From Vallitalea maricola (GTDB lineage Bacteria > Bacillota > Clostridia > Lachnospirales > Vallitaleaceae), in contig NZ_BTPU01000002.1 of assembly GCF_036985595.1 (NCBI RefSeq), positions 1-64,000 on the forward strand: a stretch of 64,000 nucleotides of DNA, given 5' to 3'. Below, piece by piece: positions 1-10,000 of the stretch. The position numbers were made by a program, and so were the translations under genes. Under the pieces are notes generated by a model. The model was not told the DNA's origin and searched no databases. It was given only the letters and a program-made list of their open reading frames with translations. The first letter of the stretch is position 1; every line of letters starts with the position of its first letter.

Positions 1-1
1 T

Positions 2-1588
2 GTAGCCTATAGAGATGAGATTGAATTGAAACTGGCAGAAATCTGGAGTGAGATACTAGAGACAGACAACTTTGACAGGGATGATAATTTCCTTGCCATA
101 GGAGGTCACTCATTAAAGGTAATGACAATGATTTCCATGATAGTGGATCATTTTGATGTTGAATTGCCATTAGAGGTGGTATTCAATGATGCGGTTATAA
201 GTAAGATTGCTGATTATATCAGGAATAATGCCAATGAGGATACTGATGAAATAAAACCTGTTCAAAAGAAAGAATATTATAGAGTTACTTCAGAGCAGTT
301 AGGTTTCTATATGCAAGAGCAGTTAAAGGATAGTCTTACAGGAAATAATATTGCAACGGTAATTGATATCAAAGGTAGTGTTGATGCAGTAAGGCTGGAA
401 GATGCTATCAGGAAGATGTTATATAGACATGATATATTTAGAACATCCTTTGATGTGATTAACGAAGAAATTATGCAGATAATTCATGATGATGTACCTT
501 TCAAGTTGAATATAGTAACAGAAGAGAATTATGATATCGGAGATTATGTAAAGCCATTTGACCTACAAAAGGTACCTCTTATAAGGGCAACATTATTCCA
601 AAATGAGAACAGTACAAAACTGCTTCTTGATTCTCACCATACTGTGGCAGATGGCTTATCTGTAGTATTAATGATAAATGAGCTGGCTGCACTATATGAA
701 GGAAGAAATATGGAAGAGTTATATATACAGTACAAAGATTTTGCACAGTGGCAGGTAGATCACAGGGAATCCATAGATACAACAGAGGAAAAAGAATATT
801 GGAAGAAAAACTTTGAGAATTATGATCCTCAAAAAGGTAAAATTGCTGGATTTAACCCAGAAGAAACAGAAGTGTATACTGGAAATGATATAGATGAGAT
901 TATAACAGATACTACTCTATTAAATAGATTAAACAAAGTAGCCAAAGATAATAGAACCACACTTTTTATGGTATATTTTTCAGCTTTCAATATTGTTTAC
1001 TCTAGATATACTGCTTCAGAAGATGTTGTAATAGGAACACCTTTACATGGAAGAAATTATGGTGGGCTTAGTGATATGATTGGTACTTTTGCTAATGGTG
1101 TACCACTTAGGAATTATCCTTATGGAAATAAGATTTTTGCAGAATTTATGGATGATGTCAAGAAAACACTTATTGGTGCAATTAATAATCAGGAATATCA
1201 TGTTAATGAAGTCATACAGGATTTGACAAATGGGCAATATCATAACACATCATATTTATTTGATACAGTATTCACTATGTTTATTCTAGATAGAGAATTC
1301 ATAGAGAGTGATAATATCACATTAGAATACGAAGATGATAAAACAACAGTAGAAACACAAAAGATGAGAGTAATAGTTAAGATTCTCCCTGACAAGACTA
1401 ATATAAAAATAAAATATGCATGTGACCATCTAGAGAAAGACATGATTTGCAGAATGATGGAAGATTATAAAAAAGTGTTAGAGGTCATTTCACAAAATGA
1501 TTCTATTAAGATAGAGGATATTAGTCTGGATATGGATATAGTACAAGACACAAAGATAATTGAAGCTGATGTAGATTTTGATTTTTAA
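2..1588 (+). CDS. NRPS, 3' part: A-domain tail, carrier (PCP), condensation domain
   Basis: The reading frame is open to the left edge, so the 5' part is missing. The first codons (VAYRDEIELKLAEIWSEIL) look like the linker that joins an adenylation domain to its carrier. A PCP follows, with the phosphopantetheine site GGHSLK about 30 codons in. A condensation domain then fills the rest, with an intact catalytic motif SHHTVADG at about nt 630-656 and C-lobe motifs around nt 1030-1110. The protein stops right after the condensation domain with no A domain, so the chain must pass to a separate polypeptide. The next NRPS gene starts 34 bp downstream, so they are probably co-transcribed. NRPS assignment is certain; substrate is unknown because the A domain lies outside the window. 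Confidence 0.93.
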   Translation, partial: VAYRDEIELKLAEIWSEILETDNFDRDDNFLAIGGHSLKVMTMISMIVDHFDVELPLEVVFNDAVISKIADYIRNNANEDTDEIKPVQKKEYYRVTSEQLGFYMQEQLKDSLTGNNIATVIDIKGSVDAVRLEDAIRKMLYRHDIFRTSFDVINEEIMQIIHDDVPFKLNIVTEENYDIGDYVKPFDLQKVPLIRATLFQNENSTKLLLDSHHTVADGLSVVLMINELAALYEGRNMEELYIQYKDFAQWQVDHRESIDTTEEKEYWKKNFENYDPQKGKIAGFNPEETEVYTGNDIDEIITDTTLLNRLNKVAKDNRTTLFMVYFSAFNIVYSRYTASEDVVIGTPLHGRNYGGLSDMIGTFANGVPLRNYPYGNKIFAEFMDDVKKTLIGAINNQEYHVNEVIQDLTNGQYHNTSYLFDTVFTMFILDREFIESDNITLEYEDDKTTVETQKMRVIVKILPDKTNIKIKYACDHLEKDMICRMMEDYKKVLEVISQNDSIKIEDISLDMDIVQDTKIIEADVDFDF

Positions 1589-1622
1589 ACTACAAATACT
1601 ATAGTGTGTATAGAGGTGACGT

Positions 1623-3110
1623 ATGAAAGAAGTAAGGAGATATATACTAGAGCAGGTTGCATCAGGCAGTTTGGATAAAGAAAAAGCTGCTAAGATGCTT
1701 ATGGAACTGTATGATTATGTATTATCTGAAGATATCGTAAAAGAAGAAATTAGTATTAGTGAAACAGAGGATTTGGATAAAAGTAATCATTCAGACTTTG
1801 AAGATATAATAAAGGATTCACAGGAAAAAGAATATTATCCAATGCTTCCATCACAAAAGATGATTCTTCTACATCAATTCATGAAAAGGGATACTGCCTA
1901 TAATATCCCTCGTGTGCTTTTTCTTGAAGGAGATGTAGATGAAGAAAAGATCAATGATACATTTAAAACAATAGTAGAGAGGCATCATGCCCTAAGAACA
2001 TCATTTCATCTTCATCACGGTGAATATATGCAGAAGATCAATGGGGTTTCTGATTTCTCAATTGAATCCGTTGAAGGAAATGAAAAGAATATAGAAGAAG
2101 ATATACGGTCATTCGTAAGAAGTTTTCAACTTGATAAGGCACCCTTGTTCAGGGTAAGGCTTATTAAATATAATAGTAAAAAATATGTCCTTCTTATGGA
2201 TATTCACCATATCATTTCTGATAGAAAATCAATAGTTGTCTTGATGAATGAGTTTCAGCAGCTATATCAAGGTATAGAGCCAGCGAAGACAGAAGTTCAT
2301 TATGAGCATTATGTTGAATGGTACAACAATTTCTTGAAATCGGATATAGGACTATCAAAAGAAAAATACTGGTTGGAACAGTTTGATGATGGAAAAATGT
2401 CAACAGAATTGAAAACAGATTTTTCAAAGGAAGGTATAAGAAAATATACTGAGAAATCACTATATCATGAATTTCAGGATGATTATCGTGATAAGCTGTT
2501 ACAGTTCTGTTCTAGTAATGGTGTCACATTAAATATGCTTATGCTTTCTGTATATCATGTACTACTATGGAAATGGCTTGGAAAAGATGATTTGGTAACT
2601 GGCTTAAGCTGTCAGGGAAGAACAATAAAAGAAGCTTATAACATGATAGGTATGTTTGTTAATACTCTTGCCATAAGAAACTATCCTTCAGGAGAAAAGA
2701 AGTACTTTGATTTCTTGAATGATACAAAAGAGATTCTACTGAATGCCTATTCTAATCAGGAGTATCCTTTTGACGTATTGACGGATAAGATAAGGCAGAA
2801 GTCAAAGATTAAGGATAAATCATTGATAAATACATTGTTCATAATGCAGAATACAGATTATGGTGAGCTTGAATTAGGTGATATAAAAGTGAAACCATAC
2901 CATGATTACATAGAGACTGATGGACGTTTTGATCTACAGATAAATATATTCAATTCATCAGAAAAACATTTGAATATATGTTTTATATATAGTAAAGAAT
3001 TGTTCAAGGAAGAGACCATAAAAACATTATTGAATGAATATATAAGCATACTGAAACAAGTCGTTGATGAACCTGAAAAATTGCTGAACAATCTTGATAT
3101 AAATCTATAA
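1623..3110 (+). CDS. Stand-alone NRPS condensation-domain protein
   Basis: 495 residues. The first ~45 residues are a helical segment rich in K, E and L (VASGSLDKEKAAKMLMEL), resembling short docking segments at the N-termini of carrier-linked synthases. The rest is one complete condensation domain: YYPMLPSQ start motif near residue 75, HHALRTSF near 130, and active site HHIISDR at residues 195-201. The usual motif is HHxxxDG; both His and Asp are kept but Gly is Arg, so activity is uncertain. No adenylation or carrier domain is attached. RBS GAGGTGA precedes the ATG; the next gene follows after 9 bp. It probably works in trans between modules, or is a structural, inactive C domain. Confidence 0.9.
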   Translation: MKEVRRYILEQVASGSLDKEKAAKMLMELYDYVLSEDIVKEEISISETEDLDKSNHSDFEDIIKDSQEKEYYPMLPSQKMILLHQFMKRDTAYNIPRVLFLEGDVDEEKINDTFKTIVERHHALRTSFHLHHGEYMQKINGVSDFSIESVEGNEKNIEEDIRSFVRSFQLDKAPLFRVRLIKYNSKKYVLLMDIHHIISDRKSIVVLMNEFQQLYQGIEPAKTEVHYEHYVEWYNNFLKSDIGLSKEKYWLEQFDDGKMSTELKTDFSKEGIRKYTEKSLYHEFQDDYRDKLLQFCSSNGVTLNMLMLSVYHVLLWKWLGKDDLVTGLSCQGRTIKEAYNMIGMFVNTLAIRNYPSGEKKYFDFLNDTKEILLNAYSNQEYPFDVLTDKIRQKSKIKDKSLINTLFIMQNTDYGELELGDIKVKPYHDYIETDGRFDLQINIFNSSEKHLNICFIYSKELFKEETIKTLLNEYISILKQVVDEPEKLLNNLDINL

Positions 3111-3119
3111 AGGAGAAGT

Positions 3120-6100
3120 TTGAATAGTATGGATAGATATATGAAAAATATAATAATATCCAGTAACAAATATGAGAAAGAACATGATTACTGGCTGAGT
3201 ATTTTATCTGGATGTGAAAAGAGCAGTATAATACCATATGACAATATTAGTGATAATAAAAATAGCAATATGAAAGAATATGAATATGTTTTTGATAAAG
3301 CTATATATGGAAAAATGAAGGCACTATGTAATAACTCTCAATATGCCATGTTCATTCTTCTTACTACTGGAACAGTTTATCTGACTCATATGTATACGGA
3401 TCAAAAAGATATTATGATAGGTTTTCCAATACTTGCTGACAGTGATAAACAGAGCAGAACCAATTCACTGTTGGCTCTAAGATATAACATGAATAGTGAT
3501 AAGACATTTAAACAGTTGCTTATAGAATGTAAGGAGAATATAAAATCAGCATATGAAAATCAAATATATCCACTATACCATGTTTTTCAATCCTTGCAGC
3601 TTCCTATGTATAAGGATGAACCATCATTTGGGATTGTAATTGAGATGGAAGGACTTCATGACATGGATGATACCTACACAGAAAGTTCAGATGTGATATT
3701 TAGGTTCAAAATGGAAAATGACAGCCTCAGTGCTAGGTTAATCTATAAAGAAGAATTATATAATGTTGAAACTATACAAAACATTGCAGAAGACTTAAAT
3801 AAGTATATACAGAGTGTTATGGGAGATTATAATATTCTTATTGGTGATATTGATATTTTGTCAGACCCTACATTGCTTTCATGGAAAGAAAAAATGGAAG
3901 CTGTTAGATTAAATAGTATAAAAGAGAGTGATGATGAAGTAGAAGAAGATGAGGATATATATGTTGCTCCAAGGAATGATAGAGAAGAAGAGCTGGAAAA
4001 AGTATGGGAAGAGATTCTAGGTATTAAGGATATCAGTGTTAAAACCAGTTTTTTCAAATTAGGTGGAGATTCCATCAAAGCAATTAGAATGGTTGCAATG
4101 CTGTCTGGTTATAAATTTTCAGTAAAAGATTTATATACCTATCCAACAATAGAGAAATTGAGTAGTGTATTAAAAGAATCTGATGAAGTAATAAGTCAAG
4201 AAATGTTTACTGGAGAGGTTGCTTTATCTCCAATACAAAAGAACTTCTTTGAAAATAAGGATATGAATTATTCTCATTATAACCAGTCATTATTCCTGTA
4301 TAGTGAAAAAGGATTTGACATGGATATAGTGAAAGAGGTTATGGAAGGGATAATTGCTCATCATGATATGTTGAGAGCCATATATAAATTAGAAGACAAT
4401 AAAGTGGTTCAGGAAGTATTATCTACGGATAAAGAGAATATAGAAAAATTATTCCGCTTAGATAAATTTGAGGATATTGAAGAAAAGGATATATTATCCT
4501 CTATCAATAATGTACAGGCTGGACTAGATATAGAAAATGGTCCACTTATAAGAGGGGCATGTTTCCATAAATCAGATGGGGATCATCTTCTCTTGGTAAT
4601 ACATCATCTGTTGATTGATGCATTTTCTTGGCGTATTATTCTTGAAGACTTTGCACGTGGCTATAACCAACTTCTAAATGGAGAAAAACTGAGATTAAAT
4701 AATAAAACCCATCCTTATAAAAAGTGGGTTGATAGATTAATACAATATGTAAATGAAGAAGAAATAAAACAAAGTCAAGATTATTGGATGAAACTTGGCG
4801 ACAAGCTAAAATCTGAAAAAGATAATCATGATAAATGTATGACTAAATTAAAAGAAAGAAAAGATTTTGCTGTAGTATTTTCACAAGAGGAAACAAAATT
4901 AATTCAGCAAAAAGCTGGTGAACTTTTTATAAATATGGATTATGTAATATTGGGTTGCATTGGTCTTGCCCTCAAGAATAACATTGATTTTAAGAATTTT
5001 GTTGTTGATATTGAGGGTCACGGTAGAAGTGAAATAGATGAAGACATAAATATTGCTAGAACTGTTGGATGGTTCACCAGTGTTTATCCTATATATCTAT
5101 CCATTGATGAAAATGATATCCTCAAATACATAGAAAAAGTCTCTGATAATATAGAATCAGTACCAAATCGTGGACTTGATTATGGAATTTTGCGATACTT
5201 ATCCCAAAGTGATATATCAGAAAAGCTGGATTTTGAATCGGATATCCGTTTTAATTATCTAGGAGAATTTGACCAGAATATAAACCATGACTTATTTGCA
5301 ATATCTGATATGGATTTTGGTAATACCATAGATGAGAATATGCTTCTAGATTACATATTTGATATAACTGGATTGATTATAGAGAATAAGCTGAGGATTA
5401 ATTTCAACTATATCAAAGAGATAATTGACGAGGAAGCTCTTAACTGTATTACGGAGAGTTTCAGAAAAAATATAGCCAATTTCCTTGACTATAATAAAAA
5501 TGAGGATATGGCACAAAATGAAAAATCAAAAGTATACATTGATGGAATAAAGCCATTTAATGATGTAATATACAAAGACTGCTTTTATAGTGCCTTATTC
5601 CCAGTCCTTGAGTTTTATAATAGGAGTATTAAAGAAATACTTTGCAATGATGTGTTTATCTATGATGGTTCAGATAACTATGAAAGTCTAGATGTAGCAT
5701 ACCTAGTTAAGGATAAATTAATTCCTATGTTCAATAAATGTGGATTGAAGGCTAATAGAATCATTCGCAGTAATAATATCATCAGCAACATAAAAACTGC
5801 ACTTAAAAAAGGTAGATTGGTTATTATACAGATAGACTGTTATTACAGTTCAATACGTAAGGATACTTATGAGAAAGAACATTGGCCACACACAATACTA
5901 ATATATGGATATGATGATGAATTAGAGTCCGCATTTGTTCTGGAACAGAGTGATAAGAATATATTGGACTTCACAGAAAGAACTATGAGCTACAATGACA
6001 TTATCAATGTATATGATGGTGCCAAGAAGAATTTCATAAGAGATAAACAATATCCATCATACATTGATTTTAGCCTCAAATCCTCACAGGAAGTATCAAG

Positions 6101-6524
6101 AAAGCCAGATGAAGAATACGCTAAGATGTTGATGAAACATATGCTAAACCACAAAGATGAAGTAATGGAGGGACTTGATAGACTTCAGAATTTCATCAAC
6201 AGATATAAGGAATTGGTTAAAGAAGAGCAGAACTTTGCTGAAGCTGTAGATAGGCTGTATTTTAGTATAAATAACATATTAAAAGCACAACATGCCAGAA
6301 AATTTCAATTGGATACTGTCTTCAATGGACAGCTTATGGATATGAGTGTCTTGAATGAAATAATACGAGGTTGGAGACTAGAGATGAATATGATAGGAAA
6401 GTATATTCTGACTAAGAGATTCAAACAAGAATCTTTACAGAAGACAGGAGAAAAACTTGAAAATCTATATCTAATGGAAAAACAGTTTATTGATGAGCTT
6501 ATGAGTAAATGTGATGGGATTTAG
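3120..6524 (+). CDS. NRPS: half condensation lobe - PCP - epimerization - BtrH-like domain
   Basis: 1134 residues with an unusual order. Residues ~20-260 match only the C-terminal lobe of a condensation domain (EHDYWLSIL, DIMIGFPILAD), with no HHxxxDG lobe. A carrier follows with GGDSIK near residue 314. A full epimerization domain spans ~365-810, with HHLLIDAFSW near 494 and later the EGHGRSE, RTVGWFT, NRGLDYGILRYL and FNYLGEF motifs. The last ~325 residues resemble the butirosin BtrH N-terminal acyltransferase/papain-like family: KDCFYSALFPVLEFY with Cys about residue 821, and HTILIYGYDDE. There is no A domain, so the carrier must be loaded in trans. In butirosin, BtrH moves an acyl group from a carrier to an amine, so this domain is a candidate for chain release; that is inference. 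Start is TTG 4 bp after AAGGAG; ATG at 3129 is an alternative. Confidence 0.88.
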   Translation: MNSMDRYMKNIIISSNKYEKEHDYWLSILSGCEKSSIIPYDNISDNKNSNMKEYEYVFDKAIYGKMKALCNNSQYAMFILLTTGTVYLTHMYTDQKDIMIGFPILADSDKQSRTNSLLALRYNMNSDKTFKQLLIECKENIKSAYENQIYPLYHVFQSLQLPMYKDEPSFGIVIEMEGLHDMDDTYTESSDVIFRFKMENDSLSARLIYKEELYNVETIQNIAEDLNKYIQSVMGDYNILIGDIDILSDPTLLSWKEKMEAVRLNSIKESDDEVEEDEDIYVAPRNDREEELEKVWEEILGIKDISVKTSFFKLGGDSIKAIRMVAMLSGYKFSVKDLYTYPTIEKLSSVLKESDEVISQEMFTGEVALSPIQKNFFENKDMNYSHYNQSLFLYSEKGFDMDIVKEVMEGIIAHHDMLRAIYKLEDNKVVQEVLSTDKENIEKLFRLDKFEDIEEKDILSSINNVQAGLDIENGPLIRGACFHKSDGDHLLLVIHHLLIDAFSWRIILEDFARGYNQLLNGEKLRLNNKTHPYKKWVDRLIQYVNEEEIKQSQDYWMKLGDKLKSEKDNHDKCMTKLKERKDFAVVFSQEETKLIQQKAGELFINMDYVILGCIGLALKNNIDFKNFVVDIEGHGRSEIDEDINIARTVGWFTSVYPIYLSIDENDILKYIEKVSDNIESVPNRGLDYGILRYLSQSDISEKLDFESDIRFNYLGEFDQNINHDLFAISDMDFGNTIDENMLLDYIFDITGLIIENKLRINFNYIKEIIDEEALNCITESFRKNIANFLDYNKNEDMAQNEKSKVYIDGIKPFNDVIYKDCFYSALFPVLEFYNRSIKEILCNDVFIYDGSDNYESLDVAYLVKDKLIPMFNKCGLKANRIIRSNNIISNIKTALKKGRLVIIQIDCYYSSIRKDTYEKEHWPHTILIYGYDDELESAFVLEQSDKNILDFTERTMSYNDIINVYDGAKKNFIRDKQYPSYIDFSLKSSQEVSRKPDEEYAKMLMKHMLNHKDEVMEGLDRLQNFINRYKELVKEEQNFAEAVDRLYFSINNILKAQHARKFQLDTVFNGQLMDMSVLNEIIRGWRLEMNMIGKYILTKRFKQESLQKTGEKLENLYLMEKQFIDELMSKCDGI

Positions 6525-6550
6525 ATTACTACTACGAAGATAGGAGGAAA

Positions 6551-6805
6551 ATGATGGATAAGACTATTGAAGAAAAATTCAAAAGCAAACTTATGGAAAT
6601 TTTTCAGCTAGAAGAAAATGCCATTGTGCTTGATGTATCTCTAAGCAAACTAGGTGTAAGTTCAATATATTATATAAAGATGGTTGTTGGTATGGAAGAT
6701 CTGTTTAATATTGAATTTGACGACGAATGTTTGGATTATGAAAAATTTGAAACACTATCAGAGATATTAGAGTATATCAAGAAAAAAATCAGCGAAAAGC
6801 AATAA
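6551..6805 (+). CDS. Free acyl/peptidyl carrier protein
   Basis: 84 residues, the usual size of a discrete carrier protein. The phosphopantetheine attachment site is in SKLGVSSIYYIKMVVGMED, with Ser in the position of the common LGxDS motif (Asp replaced by Val). The sequence is acidic and predicted all-helical. The RBS AGGAGG sits at 6542 and two ATG codons are possible (6551, 6554). It lies between two NRPS genes, 26 bp after the upstream one, and probably carries a building block or intermediate for the domains that lack their own carrier. The 273 bp that follow it (to 7078) are very AT-rich; I see no gene or clear signal there. Confidence 0.85.
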   Translation: MMDKTIEEKFKSKLMEIFQLEENAIVLDVSLSKLGVSSIYYIKMVVGMEDLFNIEFDDECLDYEKFETLSEILEYIKKKISEKQ

Positions 6806-7078
6806 GTTTATAGTTTACATAAATCCCATATACAAAAATAAATTGAAAAAACATAATGTTAATGATAAAATTAAAATATTAAAAAATTATAATAAATTAG
6901 AATATAAGATAACTAATTGTATATTGAAACAATAATTTATTTGATTATAGATATTTTGTATATGAGATAAGTATGAATTGCTATAAATTAATCTGATTAA
7001 AGTGAAATGACTGAGTAAAATAATAACCAGATAATCAGAATCTTGATGAAAGAGATATACAGAAATGAGGAATGCTGC

Positions 7079-10000
7079 ATGAAGGAAGGTAGCCTGTATG
7101 AGTTAACCTTGCCACAGAAAAGAATATGGCTGACACAAATGCTTCATCCTGATTCAGTCATGTTCAACATCGGTGGATATGTTTTAATAAAAGGGAGTGT
7201 GGATGTCCATAGATTGAAGAGAGCTATTATTTCATTCATGGATAATAATGTTATCTTTCATATCCGCATTACTAGAGATGGTGATGAATATTATCAGTAT
7301 TATAATAGAATGAAAAATTATACAGAGAATGAAATATCCTATGTTGACTTAAGTAAATCATGTTCCAGTCAAGAAGATTTGGATGTATGGGTGCAAAAAC
7401 AAGGGAAAATCCCCTTTGTTCTAGAAGACAACCTTTTATACAAATTTATAGTTTTCAAACTCAATGATAATGCATATGGATATTTTATAAAATTACATCA
7501 TGTTATTGCAGATGGATGGACTTTCCAGCTATTGACTGATTGCATAGGCAGAGAATATGAAAATCCAACTTCTGACAATGTGAAAAACCAGGATATGTGT
7601 TCTGCTTATAAAAGATATATTAATGATGAAAAACGTTATTTGACATCTGCACAGTACCATAAAAATAAATCATTCTGGATGGAAAAGATGAGAGATCTTT
7701 CCTTAAGCAGTGATAAATCAACGTCTAAAACGACAGCCAGAAGAAAGACATATACATTGGACAACTCTATAAGAGAAGAATTATATGGATACTGCAAATG
7801 TAATAAGATTTCTATGAATGCCGTATTGTTGACTGCTTACTTGATATATCTAAGAAAGAGTACTCAGAAGAAGGATATAATTATTGGAGTTCCTTTCTGG
7901 GGAAGAAATTCTAAGAAGGACTTTAAAGCTCTTGGAATGTATGTGAGTTCTGTACCTTTTAGATTTATTATAGACGATGATGAAACAATAAAAGAGATGG
8001 CAGTAAGGGCACGAAATGAATTGATGGCATGTTTTTTTAATCATAGATACCCATATAATATAATGGTAAAGGATCTAGGATTAACTGGTGCCCAAGGTGA
8101 AAAGCTATACGATAATTGTTTTAACTATTATAACTTGAAACTATTAGATAAAATAGATGGATTTGAAGTAGTTAGTAGAGAATTTTTTAATGGTGAACAA
8201 AATTATTCGCTTCAGGTTATCATAAGAGATTGGAATGAAAGTTCAAGCCTTGGTATAGATGTTGACTATAAAGTCTCTGATTTCAAAGATAGTGAAATAG
8301 ATTCAATGGGAAAACAGCTTATTAGTGTAATCAAGAAAGTGATAAGTGATAATGAATTGAGAATACAGCAGGTGTCATTATTAACTGATAATGAATATGA
8401 AAAGCTGGTTAACCAATTCAATGATACAGAAACATACCCCATTGATAAAACAGTTGTTGATTTATTCAATAAACAGGTTAAAACAGCTCATGATAAAGTT
8501 GCTCTTGAAGATGGAGATGAGTGTTTAACATATGAACAGTTGAACGAAAAAATAAACCAGCTTGCTGGTTGGTTAAGGGAAAAGGGTATAGGCAGAAAAA
8601 GCAAAGTAGGAATAGTTACAGAGCATTCAATGGAGACTATAATAGCTATAATGGGAATATTGAAGCTGGGAGGAATTTTCATACCCATTGATAGTAATTA
8701 TCCAGAGTCTAGGATTAAGTACATAATTGAAGATACTGCTATGGATCTTATTTTAACCAATTTGAATGATTTTGAATTACAAGAATGCTCAGTTGATGTA
8801 ATGTATTTAGATTATAAAAACATGTTCTGGAATAAAGATTATTGTAATATAGACAGTATGTGCAGTATAGATGATATAGCATATATATTATACACATCGG
8901 GAACTACAGGAAAACCAAAAGGTGTTATGGTAGAACATAGGGGACTTGCTAATTACATAATATGGGCAGATAAAATGTATGTAGATGGTGCTGAAGGGGC
9001 ATTTCCTTTATTTACTTCTTTATCCTTTGATTTGACCATGACTTCTGTTTTTACCCCATTAATCAGTGGAAATAAAATAGTTATCTACAGGGATGATGAA
9101 GATGAATATGTGCTCCACAGAATTATGAATGAGAATAAGGTGCAGGTAATAAAGCTAACTCCTACACATATGTCTTTGCTGACAGACAAGGTTTATAAGA
9201 ATTCTTCCATAAAAAGAATGATTGTAGGTGGTGAACAGCTCACTACGAATCTTGCTAAAAGGATAACAATGAATCTGGGAAGAGATGTTGAGATATATAA
9301 TGAATATGGACCAAGCGAAGCAACAGTTGGATGTATGATATACAAATATGATATGTATAGTGATAATGGACACGTGGTTCCAATAGGAAGACCAGCAGCC
9401 AATACAAAGATATATGTCTTAGATACTGACTTGAATCCTGTTTCTATCAACAATATAGGTGAATTATATATTTCAGGTAAGGGACTGGCAGCAGGATATA
9501 TCAATAGAAGTAAATTAACTGCCCAAAAGTTTGTTGACAACCCATTGGAGAATGGGAAAAAGATGTATGCAACAGGAGATCACGCAAGATTCATTAGAGA
9601 AGACTGCATTGAATACGTTGGAAGAAAAGATATGCAGATCAAGATTCATGGTCATCGTATTGAATTAGATGAAATAAAAAATGTTCTACTGGAAAATGAT
9701 GCCGTCAAAGAGGCTATTGTCATTAGCAGAAAAGACAATAATGGAATGGAAGGTTTATGCTGTTACTATGTAAAACGTTCATTTGTGACAATAGAGGACT
9801 TGAGGCAGAATCTAGCAGTAAAATTACCTAATTATATGATTCCTCATTGGTTTATAGAAATAGATGAAATACCATTGACTACAAATGGAAAAATAGATGT
9901 AAACTCTCTTTTACAAGTACAGGTCAGAAATGAAAGGACAACAGATGAAATTGAAAATCAGAGTGAATCGGTTGATATATTACTTGATGTAATGAGAAGT

